A stretch of 64,000 nt of DNA from Isoetes taiwanensis (GCA_021234155.1 JAJEKV010000132.1:64001-128000), one strand, 5' to 3'. Positions 23,710 to 37,100 are shown, counted from the first letter of the stretch. The notes: a model not told the origin generated them from the letters alone. Translations and numbers: made by a program.

Positions 23710-24385
23710 CATGCGCAAGGTGGCTCGGGGCATGCCATGTGGGCTCCACTATGCCATCTGACGTGAAGCTTTATTACAAGAATCCTTGTGGCTCCAACAT
23801 GCCAAGGTGGCTCAAACATGTCACCTAGGCTCCAACATGCCACCTAGGCTCAAACATGCCAAGGTAGCCCAAACATGCCCCTGGCGGCCTACCTAGGCTC
23901 CAACATGCAGAAGATGACACAACATGCCACCTAGGCTCCAACATGCCAAGGTGGCTCAAAACGTGCCACATAGGCTCCAAGCCACCTAGGCTCAAACATG
24001 CCAAGGTGGTCCAAATATGCCAAAGTGGCTCAAACATGCCACCTAGACTCAAACATGCCAAGGTGGATCAAACATGCCACGCGGGCTCCAAAGTGCCACC
24101 TAGGCTCCAACATGCCAAGGTGGCTCAAACATGCCACGTGGGCTCCAACATGCCACCTAGGCTGCAACACACAATGGTGGCTCCAACATGCCACCTAGAC
24201 TCTAACATGCCAAGGTGGCTCAAACATGCCACCTAGGCTCCAACATGCCAAGGTGGCTCAAACATGCCATCTAGGCTCCAACATGCCACCTAGGCTTAAA
24301 CATGCCAAGGTGGCTCAAACATGCCACGTAGGCTCCACAGCCACCTAGGCTCCAACATGCCAAGGTGGCTCAAACATGCCAAGGT
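23710..24385 (+). repeat. Alternating 19-mer minisatellite, unit 3
   Basis: Same array as in unit 1, but with several irregular changes in its first 200 bp (near 23712-23730 and 23876-23915). Confidence 0.88.
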
Positions 24386-27300
24386 TGTGATGCTTCCCGA
24401 ACCTATACGATGCTCCCATCATATAAATACGGAGGAAAATCCCTCTTCCATGGCGACAATACCACCATAAAAGGCCCTCCGTCTGACTCGGACCATTTAT
24501 GATGGCCAAATGTCCGGGTGAAGGACACGGAGGTGTCATTTGTCCCATGCCTTCTATGGGAATCCTATATAGCAGAAGCGTACATACAAGGTTAGCACCT
24601 GACAACAATACAAACAAATAATATACCACCACTAAGGGTGGCCCATCATCATCCATAAGAATGCAATAGAACACCAACGTGACAAGGAAATGCATCATAA
24701 AGAGGGGCTCTACCCCGGCTTAGACTCATGGGAATCAACTGACAGTCAAGGCCTCCAGATAACAATAGACGGAATCATAAACAATAGCGTTGGCTGGCAT
24801 AGAACAATGGCTAGGGTAGTCCACTCCATCCGCCCCTCATGTACACACTTTGCAGATAGGCTGGAACATGCTATGGCGTGATTGTAGCCTTCCGGAGATG
24901 CAATCCCATGGAATCACCCTATGGAACTACTCACGGGTTACATCTCCCGGTCCCGGGATGAGGCGGTCGAGAGGCGTCCCCTCCCAGAGCATGATGGATC
25001 CCTAGGTGTGCTAGAGAATACGTGCCACCTCAGTGATCCCCGCGTTCATACCCGACTTACTCCCCTAAATATAAAGGCCGGCTCACCTGCCCGTTTGAGT
25101 CCAGGGCGCCCACATACATTTGGCACGTGACCTGCGACCCAGGGAGTATCAGACCCATACCCGGCCCTCTCAGTGACCGGCTATAAGCCTAGCACACTGT
25201 AGCTACACTAGGCAAGACCCCACCCCCGATTCACCATCATACTCGTTGTTTGGTGCTGAATCACATCATAGCATCCCCGGCCAGGTGGGTTCTTGTGCAC
25301 AGTCCGCATATACTAGATCTTAGGAGGTTCTAGCTAGGAGCATCACTAAATCTAGTTATCTTTTAGGTCTCTAGCCCCCTTAACCCCATACAACACGTGG
25401 GAGAAATCGTAGAAGAGAAGATGTAATCAAATACAAACATCCATCATCATCATAAGTAGATCATAGAATAGAATCTAATCATCCATCTACTCAAACAAGG
25501 GTTAGAATCGCGATACAACTACCTAAAGATCGACTTGTGTCTGGCTAGACCCATTGTCTCGAAGAACATCCATAGAACTAGTCGGTGTTAGGTTGCAACA
25601 GCTCCTTTCTCCCTCTCGCCCTTCTCAAACTCGAATTTGGGGCACTGGGGTGGGAGCTCAATTTGCCACCCAAAGATGGCAACCTACCCTTGGCCCATCG
25701 AGTTAGGCCAAGTGGCACACTCTAATTAGCCTATTTGGCTAATTAATACTATTAGTTAGTCTACATAGGTTAGTTTAATCCCAATAATCCCCCTTACATG
25801 GAACATCACATTCTACCCCCTTAGAATAATGTTGTCCTCAAAGATTAAGGATTATAGAGAACATCTTTCTTTATACTACTAAAGGGATTTTGAGTGTTTG
25901 TCATCAATTTCAATTTTGCACCGTTAGATCAAATGGATGGCTAGATGTGGTTTCTTCAAAACAGTTGTGTTGTAAGTGTGTCGATTATATTTTGACTTTT
26001 CACTGTTCTTTGATCAACGTTTATTTTTTACCGTTAGATCAAGTAATCAATTCTTATTTTTTATCGTTAGAACAAATGGATGGTTGTGTCTCGCAGGCAG
26101 GCCTTAAATTTGAACATTGCAATGCCATTCAAGAGGCCTTTGGCCCTTCAAAGAACGGTTGTCTTTATTTTTGCCATGCAAATGAATGGCAAGAGGAAAA
26201 AAATGCCATTCAACTTGAACGGCTTTGGCAAATGTCACCCTTCAATTGAATGGCAAGCTTAAAAAAACAAAATTTAATTTCTAGTATATATTCTTATTAT
26301 TTTTATAGTTTTTTTCTCCCAATTAGTAGAAGTGAAACGAAATACCATTATTAATTTAAAATTTAATGATATAATAATTTAAATTAATACCCCACCACCA
26401 ACTTGGCATTAAACATTAAAAAAAAAGGAATCTTGCAAAATTGTCGATTTACCACGGAATTTCTTGCCAAATTCTCGCTTTTTTTCCAATGCCCAATTCC
26501 TGGGCGATTCCTACCCGGCTATTTCTTTGGGCGATCCTGCTAAGCCCTCGATTGTTTGCTCCAATTCTCGGCAGCGTAATTGGAATATAAATACAACGGA
26601 TTTCATACCGCGAGGGCATGACATAGATTCAGGTAGTAGAACTAATATAAAAAGAAACACGATTTAAATAAGCAGCGAAATGCATGCTCTTCTTCGATCC
26701 GAAATGATTGAATTTTTGATAATATTCTTACATGGTAAATCATTGTAGGGGGCCATTCGGCGCTGCTGGACGATCCGGCTAGAATTCTGCTCTCGGCCAT
26801 CAAAGGTAAACTCTTGGCCATCGAACCTATGGAAATCTGTTAGCCAGGCCCGGTGATAAACGTTAGATAACATACGTTTAAGATTAAATCTAGAAGATTA
26901 CAGAAGAATTAGTATATACTCTGAATTCCAGTGTTGTTGAACTGTGAAAGAACTTTCAAAATTTCACGATTTTCCCTAAACTGCTCTGCCATAATTCGGT
27001 TAAATCCTCTCGATTCTGATAGACCTGCCACTGAGTCGATTCCGTAGGAACTTGTTTTTTTGCCCAACCAAACTCTGATCGGCTTGTGAACTCAGAATCT
27101 GAACTCTGTTTTTGAATTTAGAAGGATCAGACTTTTAGAAAAACGTAATGAGATATAAAAATATAACTGTTCATTGCAATCGATTCTTCTTCTTCCTAAT
27201 ATTTAAATATCTTATTGCCATCGATTCTTTTTCTTCCTCAAACCATGGCAATCTAGACCAGAAGGTTGCTCAAACTCGGATCGAATCAAAAGAATAGTCA

Positions 27301-27756
27301 CCTTCTAGTGTCTATTGCAGCGGGAATTACTATAGCAAATCTGCAGGTATGTTCTGATTACTCTAGTTACCATGAATGATAAACTTTTGTGTTTTTTTTT
27401 TAACTTGTAGGAACTTGTTTTTTTGCCCAACCAAACTCTGATCGGCCTGTGAACGCAAAAACTGAACTCTGTTTTTGAATTTAGAAGGATCAGACTTTTA
27501 GGAAAACTGTGTTGAGATTATTTTTCTTCCTGATATGGTCTTTTTGCAAATTCTATACAATTTTGGGTTGATATGGCTTCTTGCAAATTCTAAACGTATT
27601 GATTTTGCGGAGATTTTTTTCCTTGGGATTATGCTCATGATCATTTTTTGCTCCTGATTATGCTCTAAGCTTATTTTCAGAGATAGTTAAAGGTATGTAT
27701 TAGTTTTATTTCATATATTGTCTCCCTTTTTTTTTACCAATTCTTTTTTTGTATAG

Positions 27757-28100
27757 ATGGTAAGACCCAAAAAGATCCTCGTCGGCAAGAAGATATATTC
27801 AAAGCTTTTCATAAGTCTCAAGCAAGAAGAGGAGCAAGAAGCACTACCTCTAGCGATGTTGACATTGAAGCATCTAATGATGCCTTAGATCTTAATGCGA
27901 ACCAGGACATAGGCGAGGAAGATGATATGTCGGATGAGGAATTTGATGAATTTGAAGAGTGTGATGGAACCGCCGTTACAAAAAGTTTAAAAGAGTTTGG
28001 AAACCAAGTTGGGTTATTCCATATCCATGAAATTATTGTGTTGGAGTTCCTCCTAATCAAAGGATTAAATGTAAATGGGTGTGTGGAATTTAAGATGGAC
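27757..28100 (+). pseudogene. Orphan first exon of hAT-like gene B (unit 3), frameshifted
   Basis: Same exon, but an A has been lost from the AAAAAA run after CCC (27768-27773) and a 3-bp insertion and other small changes follow (gtcggcaagaag). A later A-run in TTACAAAAAGTTT is also one base shorter. The 90-codon frame is therefore broken. These are homopolymer and CAG-site changes and may be sequencing errors. Confidence 0.65.
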
Positions 28101-29345
28101 ATGCCAAGGTGGCTCAATAGCATATAAGTAAGTTCTCTATATTTAATATAATTTTATTCATGTACATCTCAAGTTACGTACAAGAGATTTTTTGGCAGTT
28201 GCAACATGTTTTTTGCGGTGTGAGTTTCAACTCAAAATCATCATGTGTATTCCGGTTCATGTATTGTTGGTCTTGTTTAGAATGCGAAGATAAAAATTGT
28301 ACATTGATTTGTTCGTTCATGTTTGTAAGCCTAGTATGAAGGACTTAAGAACTGATGATTAGGCAGTGTGAACTTATCAAGGTAATTAATCTCAAGGTCC
28401 GTGCAATGGTAATTGCGAGAAGTTACTCTTAGAAGTACACACTTTATTTGTGAATACCTCTCCTTGGAATGGTTAGACTTAATAAAAAGTCTATAGGTCA
28501 TAGATCAAGTAGCCTTATTACTTGCTTTTTGGTTGTAAAGGGCAAAGCACATTTGCAAGTTTTACGTTTAAGAAATTGGGATGACCAGTCTATCTACGCC
28601 ATATGATCTCGATGGGAAGAAAGAATGGAAGAGTGAATTGGTGGAGCAAGTCTACCGACTATATCGAAGATGTTTATAAGATGTTGAACAAGCAAAGGGG
28701 TTACTGGATTAGTTTTCGGCTACAATTAAGTCCAAAAATGATGTTCCGAACCATTGTCTTTGCGATTACCTTGAATGAAAAAAGTCTAATTGGATGAACA
28801 ACTGATGTCACGCTAATGTTTGTGATTTCGCTTAATGGGTTTGCTTAATGCTTATTGGTTATGTTTATTTTTTGTTTAATGATTTTGCTTAATGGTTTTG
28901 CTTTTTGTTTTGTTTGATAAGTTATGTAAGTTAAGAAGTTCTATAAGTGAATGATGCAATTGATCATATTTGACATCAATTTTCTAACCATGAGAACAAT
29001 GACTTAAACTAGCTAAATATGATCTAGCAATCATGTAAATACTTGCAGTGGTCATACAGAGCATGGTGTTAAGTTGGATTTAATAAATATGCATTAGGAA
29101 CTTAATGCCTATATCAGAGACCACTAATTTTCTTTCCTGCAGATGCTTGAGCGTAAGAGAGGCATATGTTTTGAAGATGTGCCGAAGTCCATGCTTGAGC
29201 TTTGGAGATGCATTTGTGTTGATGATATGTCGAAGTCCATGCTTAATCTAGGAGAGGCATTGGTTTTGAAGATACATCGAAGTTCCATGCATACAATTTA
29301 TGGATGCGTGCAATTTGGGGCATTTTTATTAAAATATTTTGTGTA

Positions 29346-29505
29346 GCGTGTGAACATTTTCGCTTTCTCTACTTTCAGATGGGGTATGAAATTAAATAAC
29401 ATGTAACTTTAACACATTTACGTAGGGTGTGAACATTTTCGCTTTCTCTACTTTCAGATGGGGTATGAAATTAAATAACATGTAACTTTAACACATTTAC
29501 GTAGG
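29346..29505 (+). repeat. 78-bp tandem duplication, unit 4
   Basis: The same tandem duplication as in unit 2, at the same relative position, so units alternate single-double-single-double along the array. Confidence 0.9.
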
Positions 29506-29746
29506 ATACGAAATCTTTATGTTTGTGCAACTAGCTCTATATTCAATAAGGTTCTAGCTAAAAATCGCCATTTGAGCTACACATTTTTTGCAACAAGGTT
29601 CAAAAATCGCCAATTGGGTTGCAACCACATTATAAGGAAGTAGGAAAAATGGTCAGTTCAGGCTACACTTTTGTGGGCGTGTTTTACAAGGAATGGCCAA
29701 TTTATTGTACTTATACAAAATTATAGGTCCCTTAAAATTTTTCCCG

Positions 29747-30415
29747 CATGCCAAGGTGGCTCGGGCATGCCATGTGGGCTCCACTATGCCATCGGCGTAG
29801 AAGCTTTATTACAAGAATCCTTGTGGCTCCAACATGCCAAGGTGGCTCAAACATGTCACCTAGGCTCCAACATGCCACCTAGGCTCAAACATGCCAAGGT
29901 AGCCCAAACATGCCACGCGGGCGCTACCTAGGCTCCAACATGCGAAGATGGCTTACAACATGCCACCTAGGCTCCAACATGCCAAGGTGGCTCAAAACGT
30001 GCCACATAGGCTCCAAGCCACCTAGGCTCAAACATGCCAAGGTGGTCCAAATATGCCAAAGTGGCTCAAACATGCCACCTAGACTCAAACATGCCAAGGT
30101 GGATCAAACATGCCACGCGGGCTCCAAAGTGCCACCTAGGCTCCAACATGCCAAGGTGGCTCAAACATGCCACGTGGGCTCCAACATGCCACCTAGGCTG
30201 CAACACACAATGGTGGCTCCAACATGCCACCTAGACTCTAACATGCCAAGGTGGCTCAAACATGCCACCTAGGCTCCAACATGCCAAGGTGGCTCAAACA
30301 TGCCATCTAGGCTCCAACATGCCACCTAGGCTTAAACATGCCAAGGTGGCTCAAAACGTAGGCTCCACAGCCACCTAGGCTCCAACATGCCAAGGTGGCT
30401 CAAACATGCCAAGGT
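29747..30415 (+). repeat. Alternating 19-mer minisatellite, unit 4
   Basis: Same array as in unit 1, with one ~10-bp deletion near 30353 (ctcaaaacgtagg). Confidence 0.9.
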
Positions 30416-33400
30416 TGTGATGCTTCCCGAACCTATACGATGCTCCCATCATATAAATACGGAAAATCCCCTCTTCCATGGCGACAATACCACCATAAAA
30501 AGGCCCTCCGTCATTTCGGACCATTTATGATGGCCAAATGTCGGGGTGAAGGGACGGAGGTGTCATTTGTCCCATGCCTTCTATGGGAATCCTATATGGC
30601 AGAAGCGTACATACAAGGTTAGCACCTGACAACAATACAAACAAATAATATACCACCACTAAGGGTGGCCCATCATCATCCATAAGAATGCAATAGAACA
30701 CCAACGTGACAAGGAAATGCATCATAAAGAGGGGCTCTACCCCGGCTTAGACTCATGGGAATCAACTGCCAGTCAAGGCCTCCAGATAACAATAGACGGA
30801 ATCATAAACAATAGCGTTGGCTGGCATAGAACAATGGCTAGGGTAGTCCACTCCATCCGCCCCTCATGTACACACTTTGCAGATAGGCTGGAACATGCTA
30901 TGGCGTGATTGTAGCCTTAGGGAGATGCAATCCCATGGAATCACCCTATGGAACTACTCACGGGTTACATCTCCCGGTCCAGATGAGGCCGGTCGGGAGT
31001 CCCCTCGAGCATGATGGATCCCTAGGTGTGCTAGAAAATCACGTGCCACCTCGGTGATCCCAGCGTTCATACCCGACTTACTCCCCTAAATATAAAGGCC
31101 GGCTCACCTGCCCGTTTGAGTCCAGGGCGCCCACATACATTTGGCACGTGACCTGCGACCCAGGGAGTATCAGACCCATACCCGGCCCTCTCAGTGACCG
31201 GCTATAAGCCTAGCACACTGTAGCTACACTAGGCAAGACCCCACCCCCGATTCACCATCATACTCGTTGTTTGGTGCTGAATCACATCATAGCATCCGCA
31301 GCCAGGTGGGTTCTTGTGCACAGTCCGCATATACTAGATCTTAGGAGGTTCTAGCTAGGAGCATCACTAAATCTAGTTATCTTTTTAGGTCTCTAGCCCC
31401 TTAACCCCATACAACCGGGGAGGAAACGTAAAGAGAAAGTAATCAAATACAAACATCCATCATCATCATAAGTAGATCATAGAATAGAATCTAATCATCC
31501 ATCTACTCAAACAAGGGTTAGAATCGCATACAACTACCTAAAGACTGACTTGTGTCCTGGCTAGACCCATTGTCTCGAAGAACATCCATAGAACTAGTCA
31601 GGTGTTAGGTTGCAACAGCTCCTTTCTCCCTCTGCCCTTCTCAAACTCGAATTTGGGGCGAGGTGGGTGGGAGCTCAATTTGCCACCCAAAGATGGCAAC
31701 CTACCCTTGGCCCATCGAGTTAGGCCAAGTGGCACACTCTAATTAGCCTATTTGGCTAATTAATACTATTAGTTAGTCTACATAGGTTAGTTTAATCCCA
31801 ATAATCCCCCCTTACATGGAACATCACATTCTACCCCCCTTAGAATAATGTTGTCCTCAGCATTAAGGATTATAGAGAACATCTTTCTTTATACTACTAA
31901 AGGGATTTTGAGTGTTTGTCATCAATTTCAATTTTGCACCGTTAGATCAAATGGATGGCTAGATGTGGTTTCTTCAAAACAGTTGTGTTGTAAGTGTGTC
32001 GATTATATTTTGACTTTTCACTGTTCTTTGATCAACGTTTATTTTTTACCGTTAGATCAAGTAATCAATTCTTATTTTTATCGTTAGAACAAATGGATGG
32101 TTGTGTCTGTCAGTGGGCCTTAAATTTGAACATTGCAATGCCATTCAAGAGGCCTTTGGCCCTTCAAAGAACGGTTGTCTTTATTTTTGCCATGCAAATG
32201 AATGGCAAGAGGAAAAAAATGCCATTCAACTTGAACGGCTTTGGCAAATGTCACCCTTCAATTGAATGGCAAGCTTAAAAAAACAAAATTTAATTTCTAG
32301 TATATATTCTTATTATTTTTTATAGTTTTTTCTCCCAATTAGTAGAAGTGAAACGAAATACCATTATTAATTTAAAATTTAATGATATAATCTTAAATTA
32401 ATACCCCACCACCAACCAGCATTAAACATTAAAAAAAAAAAAGGAATCTTGCAAAAATTGTCGACGACGACGGAATTTCTTGCCAAATTCTCGCTTTTTT
32501 CCAATGCCCAATTCCCTGGACGATTCCTACCCCAGCGCTGCTGGACGATCCTGCTCGCCCTCGGTCGGCTGCTCCAATTCTGCAGCAGAATTGGAATATA
32601 AATACAACGGATTTCATACCTGCAGGGCATGACATAGATTCAGGTAGTAGAACTAATATAAAAAGAAACACGATTTAAATAAGCAGCGAAATGCATGCTC
32701 TTCTTCGATCCGAAATGATTGAATTTTTGATAATATTCTTACATGGTAAATCATTGTAGGGGGCCATCCGGTGCTGCTGGACGATCCGGCTAGAATTCTG
32801 CTCTCGGCCATCAAAGGTAAACTCTTGGCCATCGAACCTATGGAAATCTGTTAGCCAGGCCTGGTGATAAATCTGTTAGATAACATACGTTTAAGATTAA
32901 ATCTAGAAGATTACAGAAGAATTAGTATATACTCTGAATTCCAGTGTTGTTGAACTGTGAAAGAACTTTCAAAATTTCACGATTTTCCCTAAACTGCTCT
33001 GCCATAATTCGGTTAAATCCTCTCGATTCTGATAGACCTGCCACTGAGTCGATTCCGTAGGAACTTGTTTTTTTGCCCAACCAAACTCTGATCGGCTTGT
33101 GAACTCAGAATCTGAACTCTGTTTTTGAATTTAGAAGGATCAGACTTTTAGAAAAACGTAATGAGATATAAAAATATAACTGTTCATTGCAATCGATTCT
33201 TCTTCTTCCTAATATTTAAATATCTTATTGCCATCGATTCTTTTTCTTCCTCAAACCATGGCAATCTAGACCAGAAGGTTGCTCAAACTCGGATCGAATC
33301 AAAAGAATAGTCACCTTCTAGTGTCTATTGCAGCGGGAATTACTATAGCAAATCTGCAGGTATGTTCCAATTACTCTAGTTACCATGAATGATAAACTTT

Positions 33401-34431
33401 TGTGTTTTTTTTTTAACTTGTAGGAACTTGTTTTTTTGCCCAACCAAACTCTGATCGGCCTGTGAACGCAAAAACTGAACTCTGTTTTTGAATTTAGAAG
33501 GATCAGACTTTTAGGAAAACTGTGTTGAGATTATTTTTCTTCCTGATATGGTCTTTTGCAAATTCTATACAATTTGCAGTTGATATGGCTTCTTGCAAAT
33601 TCTAAACGTATTGATTTTGCCAGAGATTTTTTCCTTGGGATTATGCTCATGATCATTTTTTGCTCCTGATTATGCTCTAAGCTTATTTTCAGAGATAGTT
33701 AAAGGTATGTATTAGTTTTATTTCATATATTGTCTCCCTTTTTTTTTACCAATTCTTTTTTTGTATAGATGGTAAGACCCAAAAAAGATCCTCGTCAGCA
33801 AGATATATTCAAAGCTTTTCATAAGTCTCAAGCAAGAAGAGGAGCAAGAAGCACTACCTCTAGCGATGTTGACATTGAAGCATCTAATGATGCCTTAGAT
33901 CTTAATGCAGAACCAGACATAGACGAGGAAGATGATATGTCAGATGAGGAATTTGATGAATTTGAAGAGTGTGATGGAACTGCCGTTACAAAAAAGTTTA
34001 AAAGAGTTTGGAAACCAAGTTGGGTTATTCCATATCCGTGAAATTATTGTGTTGGAGTTCCTCCTAATCAAAGGATTAAATGTAAATGGTGTGTGGAATT
34101 TAAGATGGACACACCCTTTGCAAAAGGGGTAGTTCTTCTATACAAAGAGGAGCTTTAGCTACTCATGATAAGTCAGAGGTTCACAAGCTTGCTACCTTAC
34201 ACATGGAAGCTAAGAAGAAGCCACCAACTTCCACTATTCCAAAAGCTGTTGTGCTTATGTGTGAACAAGAAAAGGCTCGTATCGTTTCTGTGATAAAATG
34301 TGCATACAAAGTTGCATCACAAATGCAATCTTTGAAGGAGTATGAGGGGCTTTGTGAATTTCAAAGATTGATTGGGACTCCTAATATGCCTATCAACGAT
34401 GAGTACTCATCTTATACAAATCTTATGGCAG

Positions 34432-34555
34432 GTACATTTATTCGAGTTATGTTCAATTTATATATGTCTTTCTATGAGATTAATTTGTATTTTTCTCTTC
34501 TTTATTTTTTTAAAGCTCAAATGTTCATTCATTTCATTTTGTTAATCTCATTTAG
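34432..34555 (+). other. Intron 1 within the body of gene B (124 bp)
   Basis: ATGGCAG|GTACAT donor and CATTTAG|GTATAG acceptor restore one continuous frame across the junction. Confidence 0.8.
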
Positions 34556-35478
34556 GTATAGATTTTATGGCTGCTGCCCATCAAGCATACTTGGAGATAT
34601 TATTGAAGGAGGTTGTGGAGAGTCCATTCTACTCCATAATGGTTGACGAGAGTACTGATAGATCTTTGGAGCAACATCTCATTGTTGATGTGTGTTACTT
34701 AATGGAGAAAGGCAAGGGCATACCATGCACACTTTTCTTGAAATTACTTGGAATCAAAGATGGTACCTCTAATACCCTTTATCAAAGTCTTGTTTCTTGT
34801 TTGAATGAATTGGGGCTGCCTATGTCAAGACTAGTTGGCATTGCAACCGATGGTTGTTCGGCAATGGTTGGGTCACAAAATGGTCTTGTAACACAACTTC
34901 GAAGGGATGTACCACATTTGGTAGGTGTGCATTGTATTGCTCATGGAGAAGCACTTGCAGCTAGTGATGCTTTCAATTACTTTCTCGTATTTAAAGATCT
35001 TGAGAAATTGGCAAGGAAAGTGAGTTCATGGGTGGGTAGATCTTCAAGAAGGCATGCACAAGTTTACGTTCTTTGGAGGAGGTTTTTGATTTGCCAAAGA
35101 TTAACTTGCAACAAATCCATGACGTGATATGGCTTTCTCGTGGCAATGTCATCTCACATATTGTGAAATTGATGCCGGCTCTTATGCGCTTATGGGAAAC
35201 AAATGAAGAACATGAACTACTAAGTTCTTTCAAAAAGGCAAGTGTGCAATTCTATTTTCATTTCCTTGCTGATGTTTTATTGGAGCTTAATGTCTTGAAT
35301 AAGCTTTTCCAAGAAGGCATGGTTGAAATTTCAATTCCTCCACTATTTCTATTTTAGACTCAATGTATCTTGGTACATCTTTTGGAAGACGTGCCAAGTA
35401 TACTACTGAATTCTTAGCGATGGTTCAAGAGCATGAAGGCCACTTGCTTTATAAGGATGATGGAGGTCTTCGTCATAG

Positions 35479-35555
35479 GTATACATGAATTCTTTTGATA
35501 GCCAATGTTTGTTTTGTATTGTCACTTCGTAGTTATATATTTCATTGCTTACTAG
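35479..35555 (+). other. Intron 2 within the body of gene B (77 bp)
   Basis: CATAG|GTATAC donor and TTACTAG|GTACATG acceptor join LRHR to YMLSFDTPSFG in frame. Confidence 0.75.
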
Positions 35556-36144
35556 GTACATGCTTTCCTTTGATACGCCTTCATTTGGAGACACAATTGC
35601 ATCATGTGTCAAAGTTGGTCAAGAATTTGTGAGGAAAGTCATATCATGTTTGAAGCAAAGATTTAACGATCGAGGGGAAGATCTGTTAGCAAGCACAAAG
35701 TTATTCTCCACAAATGAATATCCTATGGATTCGAAGGAAATGGAAGACCAAACAGATAAGTGGACTAGCACTTTAGATAAGTGGACTAGCACTTTATGCA
35801 ACAATTTTGGGGAAGGAAAATATGCATTTCTTGATATTGAAAAGTGCAAAGGGCAAGCATATTCATTTGTAGTAAGATTACAAGTGCAACAAAGCCGTAA
35901 GAACATGAAGACTTTATGGGATGCTTGTAGAGTGTGTGATTTTTATTATGATGACATGATGAAGTTATGGCAAGCAGTTCTAGTTCTTCCAGCATCATCT
36001 GTAGAATGTGAACGTGGATTCCGAAGGCAAAACTTGATAAAGGATGATGATCGAGAATCTTTGAATCTGAAAACTCTTGAAATGTTGATGTTCTTATCAT
36101 CATCATCGCCTGACGTGGCAGATGCAGACGATGATCTATGCTAA

Positions 36145-36633
36145 TTAGATGGATCATAAGCAACGCCGCATGGTGCAATTGTAAACTTTGGGCTATTGAA
36201 TCATAATAGGAAGGCCTTTAAGCTTTATGTGTGAATTATATATGATGAAGTGTTTTTGCTTTTATATTGAAGATGTGCTTGTTTATTGCAGCTTTAATGA
36301 ATGGCTAAGAAAAAATTTAATCTTGAAAAGAATGGCATCTTGGCAAAATTGCCTTTCAACAACATGGAAATTGGGTCGCGGTTTTGGGCGGAAGATGAAC
36401 CACATGCTGCCATCTGGCACATCCTTACAACCCGGAATGGAAAGTGGGAAGCCAATTCGGGCGGTAAAAATTAACGAGGCTGATCGGTTTATAGCGAGAA
36501 ACACAAGTTTTACACACAAATTTTACGGCAAGTCTTGTTTCACCCGGGTCCTCTGTTTTCCCACGGTAATAACAAGTCCTCTGTTTCACGCCCGGATTTC
36601 GCGGGATTTTTCACAAGATAGGATTTCCACGAA
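36145..36633. other. Spacer after gene B, nothing recognised
   Basis: Open frames exist on both strands (for example 36227-36670 plus) but none shows a domain. Composition becomes GC-richer towards the tandem repeats that follow. Confidence 0.4.
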
Positions 36634-37100
36634 ACCAAATGGCGAAATGAATGGAACACAAACTCTTTAGCATCGAGAATCATACGCAAGAGAGGCCGAT
36701 TTGTACAAGAAGAAACACGAGAGGATAAGATGGCAAACAAAACCACCAAGATCGGCCCGGCTTTTCTTTAACCCTTGACCCTTTGCCATTTGCGGCCTAA
36801 GAAAACTTGGTTTCATGCAACCAAATGGCGAAATGTATGGAACACAAAACCCTTTAGCATCCGAATCATACGCAAGAGGCGGTAGATTTGTACAAAGCAG
36901 AGGATACAAGAAACAAACGAGAATATGGCAAACAAAACACCAAGATCAGGCACGGATTTTCTTTAGTTCGTTCAACCCTTTGCGGCACCAAGAAACCTTC
37001 GGTTCCTAAACCAAATGACAACACAAACTCTTTAACATCGGAATCCTTGCAAGAGGGGCGGATTTGACCTCGCATGCAAGGAAAAATTAGCACCAACGAT
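36634..37100 (+). repeat. Degenerate ~190-bp tandem repeat, about 2.5 copies
   Basis: Copies begin at accaaatggcgaaatg near 36634, 36820 and 37010. They share a run of atggaacacaaa, ctttagcatc, gaatcatacgcaagag and gatttgtacaa, then caccaagatc and cctttgc. The third copy is incomplete. The divergence shows this is an old satellite-like array. Confidence 0.75.

Larger units (their letters stand above)
22167..28113 (+). repeat. Array unit 3 (5947 bp)
   Basis: Single copy of the 78-bp segment, as in unit 1, and an identical 22790-22850 patch to unit 1. Many small substitutions and indels occur at CAG/CTG motifs and homopolymers, especially 23520-23910, 24930-25650, 26380-26870 and 27540-27990. 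They frameshift its copy of the BED exon. Confidence 0.92.
10205..34110 (+). repeat. Four-unit ~6-kb head-to-tail tandem array
   Basis: Four direct copies start at 10205, 16147, 22167 and 28114 (periods 5942, 6020, 5947 and about 5997). The shared start is tcaatagcatataagtaag. Unit 1 begins in unique sequence just after hAT-like gene A. Unit 4 runs out at 34110 (gatggac) into the unique body of hAT-like gene B. At the three internal junctions gatggac is followed by the 13-nt filler atgccaaggtggc and then tcaatagc. Long stretches are identical between copies, so the amplification is recent, or at least homogenised. Contents in order: possible small exons, minisatellite, TATA-like sites, minus-strand gypsy LTR end, palindrome plus TATA box, 5' leader with intron, BED exon. 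Confidence 0.95.
28114..34110 (+). repeat. Array unit 4 (~5997 bp), joined to unique DNA
   Basis: Has the tandem 78-bp duplication (29346-29505), as in unit 2. Dense small differences lie at 28170-28800, 30500-31050 and 31380-31690; the remainder is close to identical. It ends without filler and continues into the body of hAT-like gene B. Confidence 0.92.
33769..36144 (+). pseudogene. hAT-like transposase gene B (KIAA1586-like), near-complete
   Basis: Exon 1 (33769-34431) codes the acidic N-terminus, a frameshifted BED finger (WVIPYP, then RIKCKWCVEFK in another frame) and a block ending SSYTNLMA. A 124-bp GT-AG intron (34432-34555) rejoins in frame as AGIDFMAAAHQAYLE. The RNase-H-like core follows: IMVDESTDRSLEQH (first Asp), LVGIATDGCSAMVGSQNGL (second Asp) and GVHCIAH. 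A frameshift near 35065 and a break near 35335-35360 precede the GRRAKYTTEFLAMVQEHEGH segment. A second intron (35479-35555, 77 bp) leads to the C-terminal exon, ending with a hAT-type block PASSVECERGFRRQNLIKDD. A 21-bp in-frame tandem duplication codes DKWTSTL twice (35757-35798). It is only slightly damaged; terminal inverted repeats were not found. Confidence 0.85.
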
